Assembly (NCBI GenBank): GCA_031761405.1
Contig: JASEVX010000001.1
Coordinates: 114,129,516 to 114,193,515 of the forward strand
Source: Serripes groenlandicus
Taxonomy: Eukaryota > Mollusca > Bivalvia > Cardiida > Cardiidae
Reading direction: 5' to 3'
DNA length: 64,000 bases
Below are positions 45,880 through 56,124 of the stretch, one piece after another. The notes beneath the pieces were generated by a model. It did not search any database. It saw nothing but the letters and a program-made list of their open reading frames with translations, and was not told the DNA's origin. Within the stretch, counting starts at the first letter, position 1; each line of letters starts with the position of its first letter. The position numbers were made by a program, and so were the translations under genes.

Positions 45880-47048
45880 GATTGGCGAACAATGTTAAGC
45901 CAGATTTGACTGCGTGGACGCCCAGACTGATCTGAATCTGCACTTGTCGCAAAGGCATTTAGGTGTCGTAGGCGCAGCTCAACTTAACTTTGATAATTGA
46001 TGTATTAATCGTGTGATTTATGGTAAATCGTACTTGATAGACTTACCCTTGTGAGGAAATCTTTGAACATATGCATCTCTATAAAATGAGCTAGCTGTCC
46101 ATGCGAATCTTACTTAAATAAAATAAAATCGTTACTATTTCGCTGACCTATATGATTATGTGATAGTTCGTCCTTTGATGATGGTGTTTCTTAAATCAGA
46201 AAAACAGTCCCTTTAAACCAGAACATATTTATAAACTTTTTAAAAGACTATTTAAAAAGAAATAATTAATAAACGGCCTCTTCTGGCGATTTGGGCCCAA
46301 AACGACTCTCCGATTCGATTTAACCTAAAGTAACATTGGCATACACCTAGTAGGGCTACACTTCTAGTTTTCTAGCATATGAAGGGAAAACTGTGGAAGA
46401 GGTTGTGCGTCGATGCCGTGTTTACCAAAGTCGCCAGACACGGTTCAAGTCTCTCTAATCTTAACGACGCATTCCCTTCGTTGAGGTGTCATTTCGTGAG
46501 CTTATATTGAATCTTTAAAACGTCTTCAATGGAGAGTGAAAGGGGTTACAATAAAGGCGTCACCACCACATATAAGAGGCCCTACTTGTTAAAGACGATT
46601 GTATTTAAGGGTCCGTCTTAATACCATATAATTACACCTTGTCACTCTATTTACATTCGAGTCCGGTCCAGTTTTAAAGGTGCTCTAGGATGTTTGAGCA
46701 GACAATGTAGATTCAGACAAGCCTGTTACTCTTCACATATTCGCTTGAGTCGTCACCGTGTCTACATGACTGTATAGTTTATATACATGTATAACCTTGA
46801 CCATGTGAATGAATTAGAAGAGTTTAAAACAATTAAGAGTGAACTCCTAACGGCAGCCTAGGTGATATCTATATTGAGAACTCTATTTAAAGTGGCACGG
46901 TTTTGTTTAAAAAAGAAAATAGCGTAATTGTGCTAATATCAGCCAAGCGTAAACAATAGGTACTTTTTAACCGGACATTTAAAAGGACATTTAAATGTTT
47001 TGTTGTTGTGATTTCGCTAACGTACGATGATTGGATATGATTATATTT
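45880..47048. other. Unassigned single-copy DNA
   Basis: A short B-like motif (GACTGCGTGGACGCCCAGACTGATC) is near 45910. Nothing else is recognised in 1.1 kb. Confidence 0.4.
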
Positions 47049-47310
47049 GAGCCGTTACGCGAGAAAATCAACATGGTGGACTCTGCGTTAAGTATCGACC
47101 TGGATCAGCCTAAGCATGCCGTGCAGGCTAACCCGGATAGACACCTTTCGCCTCCTGTGTATTTTCTGCTTCAGGAATCATTACTCTATACCTCTATTCC
47201 CCCAGAGACGGAATGTGTCGGCCCGGATCAGTCTGCGCGGACTGCGCAGGCTGATCCTGGTCGATACATTACGCAGAGGCCATAATGTTGGTTTTCTCGC
47301 GGGACGGCTC
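47049..47310 (+). mobile_element. Family B miniature element, complete
   Basis: 262 bp with termini GAGCCGTTACGCGAGAAAAT and TTTTCTCGCGGGACGGCTC. The inverted ends extend about 40 bases to the ACTCTGCGT / ACGCAGAGG motifs. It is flanked by TATATTT and ATTTGTT. Confidence 0.9.
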
Positions 47311-47640
47311 ATTTGTTGAAAATTCACCTCCTTGTTCACAAGCAATTACAGCTCGATACGCAGACTGACCCTTTGACATTGATGACGTTTGGCACTTTTG
47401 ATTAACCAAATACTTAGCCTTTACTCTAGTCTTGATGGAGTAACGTTCGTTTTACTATTGTTCTATACTTGTTTGTGGGCATTACGAACATGTTAGTGCA
47501 TATACAAATGTAAACGTATACGTACATACTATGATATATATTATATTTTAAATGCTTATATTGTCAGGACAAGACAAGTATATAACAATTGTGTATTTAA
47601 TTAATTGAATGCAAAATTGAAAATATAGTATAAAGTGCTT
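47311..47640. other. Unassigned AT-rich spacer
   Basis: Nothing is recognised. Confidence 0.3.
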
Positions 47641-47647
47641 AACACGA

Positions 47648-47905
47648 TCAACTTCTATTATTCCCACAATTCCTGCATGCTCCAAAGGTGGCAAATGTGG
47701 TCTGTGCCAGGTATAGGGTTTCAGCTACCATTTTCCATTGCTTACTTCTAACCGTATGTATTACATGGCTTCCTTCGAGAAGAGCTCCCCGGTTAGCAAT
47801 ATAGGAACGGTCCTTCAGGAAAACCACATTTAGCGTAAGAATTACACTCGAAATCAAATATTTTTCTGGCTTTTCGGAGAAACAGTTAAGACTGTGCGGA
47901 TGCAA
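47648..47905 (-). CDS. Unrecognised small open frame (85 aa), doubtful
   Basis: The frame has a hydrophobic stretch (YLISSVILTLNVVFL, about residues 16-30), followed by a polar part ending FGACRNCGNNRS. The region is more GC-balanced than its flanks, is not tandem repeat, and is not part of the A, B or D elements, which is why I keep it. ATTTATATACG lies upstream on the minus strand and could act as a TATA box. No domain is recognised and codon bias cannot be judged at this length. Confidence 0.2.
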   Translation of the reverse strand: MHPHSLNCFSEKPEKYLISSVILTLNVVFLKDRSYIANRGALLEGSHVIHTVRSKQWKMVAETLYLAQTTFATFGACRNCGNNRS

Positions 47906-48370
47906 CAGTACGTATATAAATGTTTACGCAGACCGAATTAAGTCGTGATAAAGTAATCTGTCTTGTTGATATACTTTATGACTCTGCTCTCTTCATAGTA
48001 GAAACGGAAGAACAAATGAGACTGGTGTAATTATCCTACAGCTTTAAAGATCCGCAATTGAAAGGGCTAACATTAACAAATATTTATCCTTAAATTACAA
48101 CTGTTTTTTGTGTGTTTGACATGAGCGTATAAAAAACACAAAGAAGGTCCGATATATCGGAAACCTAATATCAAAGAGTCATATTTACCAATGTAAAATC
48201 AAAAACATAATATGCAAACATAGCTATGAACAAAGACTTCACAAAAACGTTGGCGACATTTACGAATCCGGCATTCTCGAGAACCGGAACTCTATATTGT
48301 TAGAAAAAAAGCCAGTAATCAAACACTATAGATGTCACCGTTATCCGTCCCACATTACCGACTTTAAAAA
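47906..48370. other. Unassigned spacer
   Basis: Nothing is recognised. Confidence 0.3.
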
Positions 48371-48507
48371 CACCTAGGCAAAAATATGGAAAATGTCTAT
48401 TAATGTAAGTGTTCATATAAATTTAGCATTTTCTACCTTTGACACCATGTTTCCAATAGTCGCCTGCGGCGAGCGCGTCAGAATGTGCCGACATGTGGGA
48501 AAGGGTT
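48371..48507 (+). mobile_element. Family A, right-half relic
   Basis: GGAAAATGTCTATTAATG, TTTGACACCATGTTTCCAAT, AGTCGCCTGCGGCGAGCGCG and the end ACATGTGGGAAAGGGTTAA are family A pieces with a rearranged order. Confidence 0.6.
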
Positions 48508-48599
48508 AAATGGAAATTCAAGGTCTCAAAATAAGATCCTGTTATGAAATATGGAAAGTTTAAAAACACAACTAAATATCGCATCCTCTTTCTACATGT

Positions 48600-48740
48600 A
48601 TATATGTTATTAGCATAGTAGCGGTTCGACGTAGAGCAATGGGATTTCTATAGTTTGAGATCAGCATAGTAGAGCTTTGGCGTAGAGTAGCGAGCCTTCT
48701 GTGGTTTAAGATCAGCATAACATAGCAGCACCGTAGAGGC
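48600..48740. repeat. ~55-bp degenerate tandem repeat
   Basis: GATCAGCATAGTAGAG, GATCAGCATAACATAG and GCATAGTAGCGG mark three units, each with CGTAGAG and TTTGAGATCAGC/TTTAAGATCAGC motifs. Confidence 0.55.
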
Positions 48741-49335
48741 TGCTAATATATGTGTGACAGAGCTTCCACAGAGCTTCCACGAGCCTTCTGCTGGCCAAAT
48801 AGTAAATTCTACACTGCGAGGGAAAACAAATTCCAATGCCCCTTCTATAGATTAAGATCGGCCAACTTTTATTTACAGTGTGATCAGCATACGATCGATT
48901 CTTTAAAAGTAAATAGTATATGTATCACCGAGGTCAAATCAAACAGTGGAAAGCTTTTTATTGCCAATCTGTATGGACATGCTAGTGGTGTATATTTTAC
49001 AATGTTTTACACACATTTACCCGTGTCGAGGTTTTTTAAGGTGTAATCTGTTCTACGTATACCAAGGTCAAGTAAGGCACCTTAGTGTGTGTTGACGCGA
49101 AGTGGCAATGTGATGATCTCCTAAAGTTGAATCTCTCACACCGTAAACCCATCGTAAATAACTCCAAAACATGATACTTATTCGCCAATCAATCTTAATA
49201 AATGTCCAAGTTTGAAAAACAGTATTGTTTTCTTATTTGTAAGTTCAACGTATTCAGAAGGAAATCTAGTCTAACTTCAAAATGGTCCTCGAAATGATAT
49301 TATTCAAACTGCTGGCTATAAATGCAAACCATGCA
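48741..49335. other. Unassigned spacer
   Basis: A 98-codon plus-strand frame (48750-49046) begins inside the preceding repeat and has no recognised domain. Confidence 0.3.
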
Positions 49336-49339
49336 TTAA

Positions 49340-49540
49340 CTCTTTCAGCGCCGAATTGTTTAAAGTAGACTCTTCCATGTTCAAAATCAGGCGTCTCCAT
49401 TTCTAATGAAATAACAATTTTGACTATTTTTATAACTACAAGGCAAACAATGCTTATTTCAGGCGAGACAGCTCGTCACGAGCTGACTCAACTGAATCTG
49501 CATTGTTTGTAAAAACCTCAATATTGCCTTTGGCGCTGAG
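49340..49540. mobile_element. Family D TTAA miniature element
   Basis: TTAA (49336-49339) + CTCTTTCAGCGCCGAATTG ... TTTGGCGCTGAG + TTAA (49541-49544). Inverted subterminal parts (CAAACAATGC / GCATTGTTTG, GAGACAGCTCGTCACGAGCTGACTC) form a hairpin. A second, shortened copy is at 52084. Confidence 0.85.
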
Positions 49541-49544
49541 TTAA

Positions 49545-49756
49545 CCATTTCTCTCTTGTAGACGCATTCTGGTGCATCTGAAATCATTGTTGTGGCAAAA
49601 GTAGAAATTGCATATTTTGATTAGTTTCTCTTTTTGTCACAATGCTGCCTTCAACTGTATTCAATAGTATTATATATTCACTTACAGATATTGTCCACAT
49701 TTTGTCTAGATATTTCTTAATTCGTCTGCGGGAGATATGACGTACGTGGGAACATG
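49545..49756 (+). mobile_element. Family A TTAA miniature element, diverged
   Basis: It starts CCATTTCTCTCTTGTAGACG directly after the TTAA that ends the family D element and finishes CGTACGTGGGAACATG + TTAA (49757-49760). A and D thus share one target tetranucleotide. Confidence 0.8.
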
Positions 49757-49760
49757 TTAA

Positions 49761-50031
49761 GAAAACCAAACCCAGGTGTATAACACACCAATTCCTCAAT
49801 CCACATAATTTGAGATCTTTAGAAATGGACACTGTGTGTAAGACCTCTTGAATAATACCTGGCCTTATAAGCGAATGATGCAGATCGAACGCTGACTGCC
49901 CGGATATACATTGCTATCTGGAACTACACGTGTCCATAATGACATGTGGTTGATTTTCCATTTACATCGTTCTGTTATGTATCAAACCCGAGACATGGAG
50001 ATATGGTTGTTAACATCGTCTTAAATAATAT
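49761..50031. other. Short unassigned spacer
   Basis: Nothing is recognised. Confidence 0.3.
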
Positions 50032-50276
50032 GAGCCGTTCCATGAGAAAACCAACATAATGGACTCTGCGTAATGTATCGACCCAGATCAGCCTGCGCAG
50101 TCCGCTTATCCGGGCCAACACATTCCGTTCTCAGGAGGATATAGTTATAGAGTAATGATTCCTGAAACAGAAAATCCACAGGAGGCGAAAAGCATCTGCC
50201 CGGATCAGCTTGCGCGCCATGCTGGTTGATACTTTACGCAGAGTTCATACTGTTGGTTATCTCGTGGAACGGGCTC
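50032..50276 (-). mobile_element. Family B miniature element
   Basis: Termini GAGCCGTTCCATGAGAAAACC and GGTTATCTCGTGGAACGGGCTC; flanked on both sides by ATAT, a likely short target duplication (same flank as at 58068). Confidence 0.9.
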
Positions 50277-50950
50277 ATATTATTGAGACTAAAGCCTGCA
50301 TTTTACGTGAAACACTATACCTGTTCATTAGGATCACTACAAGTTGCGTAATGAGTGTCATGTCACACGAAAACCCGACCAACAGAGGATCCGACATTGA
50401 TAGCGTTTATTAGCAAACCGCCTACTTGTGTAGTCAGGATCCTTGAGTGGTCGCACTACTAGATGCAAGGCAGCGAAGATTCTGATTAGACTGCACGGAT
50501 GCGCAGACTGATTTTGGAGGATATACCTGGATTCACTCTCCTCAAGGTCGATTTTCGTATGACGTGGTAAATTTGATTTAGTTACGTGTGTTTTAAATAG
50601 AAACTCTGTATGGTTGTTACACTATATATGGCAATCCAATACACACTTCCAATAACTGCAATGCGAAATTGAAAGGCGTAAACAGAGGTTGTTGTTTTTT
50701 TGAAATAATATGTTTCAATTATGAAACTTACAATAATTTTAGTTTGAAAACCTTAATATTGCATCGAGCAAAATCTGGCAATTTTGGCTTTTATAGCATC
50801 TGTGTATAGTCAAGACTCGTGTGGGTCTGTGCATACGTGCAGGCTCCCTACCCTTTGCAATCTCCGCCTACGTGTATATGTTATTCTCTTCTGTTAATCC
50901 ATAATCTCTTAATTATGTTAATCTATTTGTATTTGCTATAAAACAAGTAA
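50277..50950. other. Unassigned spacer
   Basis: A weak B-like motif (GACTGCACGGATGCGCAGACTGA) lies near 50490; nothing else is recognised. Confidence 0.3.
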
Positions 50951-50951
50951 T

Positions 50952-51089
50952 GTGGAAAAGCAGCCAGTTGTTGTGTGGTGTACTGGTGTGGGAACACCAG
51001 GAAAACGCATGAATAAGTTAACTTGTTGCCGTGATATGACTGAATCTTTTTTTAAACCGGCGTTAAACCTTAATCAATCAATCAACCAA
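50952..51089 (+). repeat. tRNA-SINE 3' half with (AATC)n tail
   Basis: GTGGAAAAGCAGCCAGTTGT, TACTGGTGTGGGAACACCAG and GCCGTGATATGACTGAATCT are diagnostic. It belongs to a ~235-bp locally duplicated segment together with 51462-51693. Confidence 0.8.
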
Positions 51090-51110
51090 TATAAAACAAG
51101 TATGTTTTAA

Positions 51111-51332
51111 CCCTTTCCCTGATATAGACGCTTTCTGACGCCTCTGCAGCAGACGGCTTTTTGAAAACATAGTGACAAAAGAAGAAATTGCTCAAGACGA
51201 GCAATTTCTCCTTTTGCCACAATGTTTTCCACTTTTAGTCATAGGTTATCCATTCAATTATAGAGATTTTCTATATTTTGACAAAATATGTTCAAAGTGG
51301 TCTGCTGCAGAATTGTCGTATAAGGGAAAAGG
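51111..51332 (+). mobile_element. Family A TTAA miniature element with an empty-site partner
   Basis: 222 bp between TTAA 51107-51110 and 51333-51336. The local duplicate at 51555-51590 reads straight through the equivalent position (ATATAAAACAATGATATTTT then ATTGCAATAACA), with TTAT where this copy has TTAA + element + TTAA. That shows one TTAA was gained on insertion. Confidence 0.95.
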
Positions 51333-51336
51333 TTAA

Positions 51337-51693
51337 TACAATAACATATTAAACACACTTCTATGTATCTTCTGTCTAAAACACTATCAGTTTAGCCCCA
51401 TTAATTGTATGCCAATACGATATGAAATGATAATAAACCGGAGAATGAATAAGAATGAATAACGCATGAATAGGTGAACTGATCGCCGTGATATGACTGA
51501 ATCTTTTTTGAAAACGGCGGTAAACCCTAATCAATCAATCAATCAATCAATTAATATAAAACAATGATATTTTATTGCAATAACATAGTTAACAGACTTC
51601 TATGTATCTTCTGTCTGAAACACTATCAGTTTAGCCCCATTAATTGTATACCAATACGATATGAAATGATAATAAACCGGAGAATGAACAAGA
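51337..51693 (+). repeat. Local tandem duplication (SINE tail plus unique 120 bp)
   Basis: TTCTATGTATCTTCTGTCT..AACACTATCAGTTTAGCCCC through ACCGGAGAATGAA is found at 51358-51450 and 51597-51688. The second unit begins with the SINE tail at 51462-51552, matching 51000-51089. Confidence 0.85.
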
Positions 51694-51984
51694 CCCCATT
51701 CCGCCACACGAGAGACTCGACCTACTTTCAAAACGCGAAGATCTATGCACTCTGTTCCAATACAGCAAGGGTCCCCAACTAGGGGCACTTGACACCCGGA
51801 ACAAGGTGTCAGCCAGATAGATAGGCTATTTGGCGTTTGTATCCCCTTAACGTGTGTATCCCTTACACGGAAGATGGTTTCAAATCCCAAAGTTAAACAT
51901 TCCGGGCTTGATTTCATTGGATAATCGAGATTTAAAGATCTATTTATCCCACTTCATCGAGCGATTTTTATGTTTACCTGTTTA
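51694..51984. other. Unassigned spacer
   Basis: A 105-codon minus-strand frame (51600-51917) crosses the duplicated segment and has no recognised domain. Confidence 0.3.
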
Positions 51985-52443
51985 TTAAGCCTTTCACGAA
52001 AGGATCTGCAGCAGATCACTTCGGTAACATCTCAACCAAACTATGGAAAATCTCTATGAATAAAATTGAGGTTTTTGTTTTAACCTTTTCAGCGCGTAAC
52101 GAGCTGTCTCACCTGAAATCAGCCTTGTTTGCCGTTTAGTCATAAAAATATTCCAAAACTCCTATTTAAAGAGAAATGGAGACGCTTGATTTTGAACATG
52201 AAATAGTCTACTATAAACAAATCGGCGCTGTAAGAGTTAAACCTTTCACAAAAGGATCTGCAGCAGATCACTTTGGTAATATATCAACCAAACTATGGAA
52301 AACCTCTATGAATAAAATTGATGTTTTTTTTTTAATTGAAACAAAATCGTGACATAATGAGAAATTTCACATTTTGCCACAATAGTATTTCTAAAAGAAA
52401 TTTGCTACATATGCGTCAAAAGGCGTCAGAATGTGGGAAAGGG
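51985..52443. mobile_element. Nested family A and family D elements
   Basis: 51985-52079 and 52241-52335 are two copies of the same left part of a family A relative (AAAGGATCTGCAGCAGATCACTT.GGTAA, ACCAAACTATGGAAAA.CTCTATGAATAAAATTGA). Between them is a shortened family D element (52084-52236, CTTTTCAGCGCG ... GGCGCTGTAAGAG) with TTAA at 52080-52083 and 52237-52240. The right family A copy ends ATGTGGGAAAGGGTTTAA near 52447. Confidence 0.7.
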
Positions 52444-52650
52444 TTTAATTAAGACAATATAAGATTGCTTTGAAAACATAGAATGACACAACGTATGGTC
52501 CGGACATATTTGAGAAAGGGAGCAGACTGATCGTTATTGCTTTTTCAAATAGTGTTTGTCTATGTTGCCTGTGCTGCAGAAGGGTTCACAATTTGCTTGC
52601 ATCGGGTGAAGTCTAAAACTGTCTGCGACTCTTTGCAAGAAATGTGTCTA

Positions 52651-52938
52651 CCCGGATAGCTCAGTCGGAGTCGGTAGCAACGAGGGCTGTCAATCCTGGT
52701 ACGTGAGTTCGAAGCACGGCTCGATCATTCATTCTTTTTGATGATCGCCAATGGTCATCGTTAATAGCGTAATTCGTCTTCCACCAATGGCTAAATTGTA
52801 TTGTATTGGATAGTAGTCAGATATCTGGGAAGAATGTGCTGTGGGGAACACGTGCGAGGAAGACGGGAAACACATAGGTTTGTGAACTTGTCACCGCGAT
52901 AAGCTTGGAAATTGCGTTAACTTTCAATCAATCAATTA
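52651..52938 (+). repeat. tRNA-derived SINE, full length but diverged
   Basis: Head CCCGGATAGCTCAGTCGGAG with an inserted GTCGGA duplication, B box degenerate (GAGTTCGAAGCACGGCTCGA), body TCATTCGTCTTCCACCAATG-like, tail CACCGCGATAAGCTTGG...TTAACTTTCAATCAATCAAT. Confidence 0.8.
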
Positions 52939-52997
52939 TTCAACAAGAAATAGGTTATAAATTTGCCGCTTCCAAGTGGTTAACGTAAGAATTTTAA

Positions 52998-53216
52998 CCA
53001 TTTCCCATGTGCAGACGTAGTCCGACGCATTTGCAGCAGACGACTTTTAAAAACAATGTGACAAAAGAAGAAATTGCTCAAAACGAGCAATTCCTCCTTT
53101 TGCCACAATGTTTTCAACTCTTTTTAATAATAAAACCCTTATTTATGAAGATATCACGTTTTTGTCAATATGTTTTCGATGTCGTCTGCTACAGATTTGC
53201 TGTGTGCGGGAAAGGG
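52998..53216 (+). mobile_element. Family A TTAA miniature element
   Basis: TTAA 52994-52997 and 53217-53220. The right part (AGTCGTCTGCTACAGATTTG / TGTGCGGGAAAGGG) differs from the 222-bp subgroup and resembles the copy at 9065. Confidence 0.9.
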
Positions 53217-53346
53217 TTAAGACCAAGCGTCCGGGGTTCTGTAGCATTCTGTACCTGCCTGCGGCGGCCATAGTGTAATCCTCGTGGTTAGACGCGTGTT
53301 CTGGTCTAGTACTGTTTAGTCGTCGAGGGATACTGAATACGTTATC

Positions 53347-53402
53347 AGTCGCCGTGATATGACTGAAGTATTGATGATAAAGGCGTCGAAACTTAAATCA
53401 AA
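53347..53402 (+). repeat. tRNA-SINE tail
   Basis: GTCGCCGTGATATGACTGAA to GGCGTCGAAACTTAAATCAA. Confidence 0.65.
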
Positions 53403-53499
53403 CTAGAAATAGAAAGAAAATCGAAGATTGAATAGAAACTTACACAGGGTAGAATAAAGGGCTAGTGTACGTGGCGGCCGATAGACTTCCCTTTCAACA

Positions 53500-53721
53500 A
53501 TGTTTAAATCGTTTATATGTTTTATCGAGAAAAGGGTCGCATTACATGTTAAAGGGAAATCAGTTGAGATAAGAAATAAACTCTTGAACGTTTTCGTAAT
53601 ACTTTTGAATGATGAACTTAAAGATGTAAAAGCAGTGATTTTGCAGTTGTTTGCACTTTATCTTAGTGCAAACAGATATATGGAATATTTTCCAACAAAC
53701 AGACAGACATATGAAGAGTAA
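53500..53721 (+). CDS. Unrecognised small open frame (73 aa), doubtful
   Basis: It encodes MFKSFICFIEKRVALHVKG followed, after about 30 residues, by ELKDVKAVILQLFALYLSAN. The latter resembles TLKDVDVSILQLFIFYLSIH in the frame at 27293-27559 (and its copy near 22980). Either a very old shared repeat or a real protein motif would explain this. The frame is not tandem repeat. No known domain was recognised and no splice context is clear. Confidence 0.2.
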   Translation: MFKSFICFIEKRVALHVKGKSVEIRNKLLNVFVILLNDELKDVKAVILQLFALYLSANRYMEYFPTNRQTYEE

Positions 53722-53787
53722 ACAGGAATGGACTGAATGCATTTTAAAGACATATAGGATCAATACTATGCAAAAAAGTACAACCTG

Positions 53788-53866
53788 GCCTTAGAAAACA
53801 ATATAGATCTAGACCAGTCTGACTATCTTCGCAGTCTGATCTAGATCTAAAGTTTTCGCAAGGTAC
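53788..53866. repeat. Hairpin: AGATCTAGA inverted repeat
   Basis: GAAAACAATATAGATCTAGACCAGTCTGA and TCTGATCTAGATCTAAAGTTTTC are inverted around a ~15-base loop; looks like a miniature element or the centre of one. Confidence 0.65.
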
Positions 53867-54001
53867 CTCCAAAGACTGTTTTAAGCTTATGGTGAGGCAT
53901 GAAGATTATGATAACACTGAACAGATGTACATGCTGATCTGAGTCAACGGTATTCATAAACATCAACGTGTTCCCAAAACAAAGATAACAAAAAGTCAAA
54001 G

Positions 54002-54112
54002 ATTGTTGCATGGAGTACTCTTAGGAGAAAGCCAGGAAACACATGGGTAGGTAAACTGGCCGCCGTGATATGACTACGAAGATGTTACAAACGGCGTTAA
54101 CCTCAATCAACG
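54002..54112 (+). repeat. tRNA-SINE 3' half
   Basis: TGGAGTACTCTTAGGAGAAA, GGCCGCCGTGATATGACTAC and CAAACGGCGTTAACCTCAAT identify the family. Confidence 0.75.
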
Positions 54113-54330
54113 AATCCATTTCCTGAAGCACGGATCATATAATAGTATGACCATCGACACGCGAGAATATGTCATTGGACATTTTAACAGATGACAACGC
54201 AGATCAGCGGACTCATTTATTTAGTTTAAGCAGTGTTTAAAACTCCCGACAACAAGGTTCGTTATGGACTTGGTGACGCAAAGTGTAGAGCCTGTTTAGA
54301 TTTAGTGTGTCATCTTGAGCAACATTGGTT

Positions 54331-54435
54331 GCGAATGTCCGATGTCTGAATGTCTAACGTCTAATGTCTAATGTCTTATGTCTAATGTCTTATGTCTAAT
54401 GTCTTATGTCTAATGTCTTATGTCTAATGTCTTGC
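54331..54435. repeat. ATGTCTAATGTCTT minisatellite (14 bp)
   Basis: Five to six near-perfect 14-bp units follow GAATGTCCGATGTCTGAATG. The core words GAATGTCTAA and GTCTAATGTCT are those of the satellite at 389-2613, 52 kb away. Confidence 0.85.
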
Positions 54436-54494
54436 GTCGAATCTTATGTAGGTGCTGATACGTGTAAACAGCATCGCTTCCCCGTTTCGTATAT

Positions 54495-54731
54495 GAGCCG
54501 AAAACCAACAACTCTGCGTTAAGTATCGATCCAGATCAGCCTTAGCATGCCGCGCAGGCTAACCCGAACAGACACTTTTCGTCTTCGGTGGATTTTCTGT
54601 TTCAGGAAACATTAATCTATTCCTCTATCCCCCTGAGACGGAATGTGTCGGCCCGGATTAGCCTGCGCGGGCTGATCTGGGTCGATTAATTACGCAGAGA
54701 CCATATTGTTGGTTTTCTCGTTGAACGGCTC
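54495..54731 (+). mobile_element. Family B miniature element
   Basis: Left end GAGCCGAAAACC (short internal deletion), right end GGTTTTCTCGTTGAACGGCTC; flanked by GTATAT on both sides (54489-54494 and 54732-54737). Confidence 0.9.
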
Positions 54732-55260
54732 GTATATAACACTGTCATATATGTATGATGTTAGAAACTTGGAGACACTAACATCTGCATACGTGATTAA
54801 AATAGAACCTACAATTAAGAGTGAACATAAATCCATCGACAGCATTGTCAATTAGTGTCCCGGATATAATGGCAAATTAATGAAATAAATTACTTTAAAC
54901 AGTTCCGACCAATCGCCATTTGGATTCCCAATGCCTTCGGAATTACTTTGATTTCTCGGGCAGAATAATTGATCCCGCAGGCCATGGCAACCTTTGACCT
55001 CGGTGATATTTCCCGACCGAACTGACCCCGTCCAGGATCAAGCCATGAATAGTTATTCCAAGGTTGCCGCGTCACACAAGTATGACCCGTGTAATTGTGT
55101 TAGATTTGCCGACACGTAGGGGTTACTGACAAGAGAAACTTTCGCTTTATACAGTACTTTTGTTCTATTTTTGAAAATGCAGACCGTGTAGGATCTGGTA
55201 CGACTAAGTATCTGACAGTTATTCTATTTTGGCATTTGCTGTACGCAATAAAGTATAATT
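54732..55260. other. Unassigned; local GC-rich patch
   Basis: 54890-55090 is GC-richer than its surroundings and opens a 61-codon minus-strand frame without recognised domain. CCATGGCAACC near 54982 resembles an RFX X-box half. Nothing firm. Confidence 0.3.
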
Positions 55261-55607
55261 GAGACGTCCCGCGAGAAAACCAACATTATGGCCTCTGCGT
55301 AATGCATCGACCCAGATCAGACTGGTGAAGTCCGCGCATAAATGAGTGTCTATTCGGGTAAGCCTGCGCAGCGATAGACATCTGCGTAATGTATCGACCA
55401 GATCAGCCTGCGCTGTCCGCGCAGACTGATCCGGCCGACACATTCCGTCTTAGGGGGATATATGTATAGAGTAGTGATCCCTGAAACAGAAAATCCACCG
55501 AAGGCGAAAAGTGTCTATTTGGGTAAGCCTTCTTGGCATGCTTAGCCTGATCCGGGTCGATTCTTTACGCAGAGTCCACAATGTTGGTTTTTCGCGCGGG
55601 ACGACTC
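55261..55607 (-). mobile_element. Family B miniature element, longer variant
   Basis: Termini GAGACGTCCCGCGAGAAAACC and TTTTTCGCGCGGGACGACTC. About 85 bp longer than other copies because a second B segment (GCGATAGACATCTGCGTAATG onward) has been inserted or duplicated within it. Confidence 0.85.
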
Positions 55608-55974
55608 ATATGACCCTTTTATACGTCACGCCATTCAGACACTGTAATGGGGTAATCATTTTGGCAATCCTAGACCCAGAGCGGTCTTTAAGAGTATCAG
55701 TCCAAAATTAAAGCATAAATCAATTAAGTCTTTATTAAATTTCGAGCATGTTTGGTTTCATGTCCGCATAGGATATGGAAATACCGATGAAATGTTATTA
55801 TGTCTAGTAACTTTAGTTCTGTTGTACTCCGTTTAATGTGTTCTTCTCGATGTTGTAAATTTCTTAAGATGTGAAAAACTTGACCGGAAAATTGAGATAA
55901 CTTTTCTATTTTACACCACTTTTTGTACTAGTAATCATCTTTGATATATTGTTCAGATTATTGTTTGAGTTAAA

Positions 55975-56120
55975 ACCCTTTCCCACTTGTAGACGCATTG
56001 TGACACATACGCAGCAGACGCTTTTTAGTCATAAAAATATCAATTTCCCTTTTTGCCACATTGATTTCTGTAATTATCATTTAATTTATAGCTATTTTAC
56101 GTATGTTTGCTTTTGTGTCT
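55975..56120 (+). mobile_element. Family A fragment
   Basis: CCCTTTCCCACTTGTAGACG, GCAGCAGACGC and TTTTTGCCACATTGATTTCT; truncated at the right by the next element. Confidence 0.7.
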
Positions 56121-56124
56121 TTAA

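Noticed and set aside
47031..47319. Frames with SARISLRGLRR peptides as a conserved protein
   Set aside because: They are translations of family B elements (also at 42994, 56818, 58176 and 63722), open by chance in the terminal hairpin arms.
54331..54435. CRISPR-like regular repeats
   Set aside because: The units are contiguous 14-bp tandem copies without spacers, in eukaryotic repeat-rich DNA. The same reasoning excludes the other arrays.
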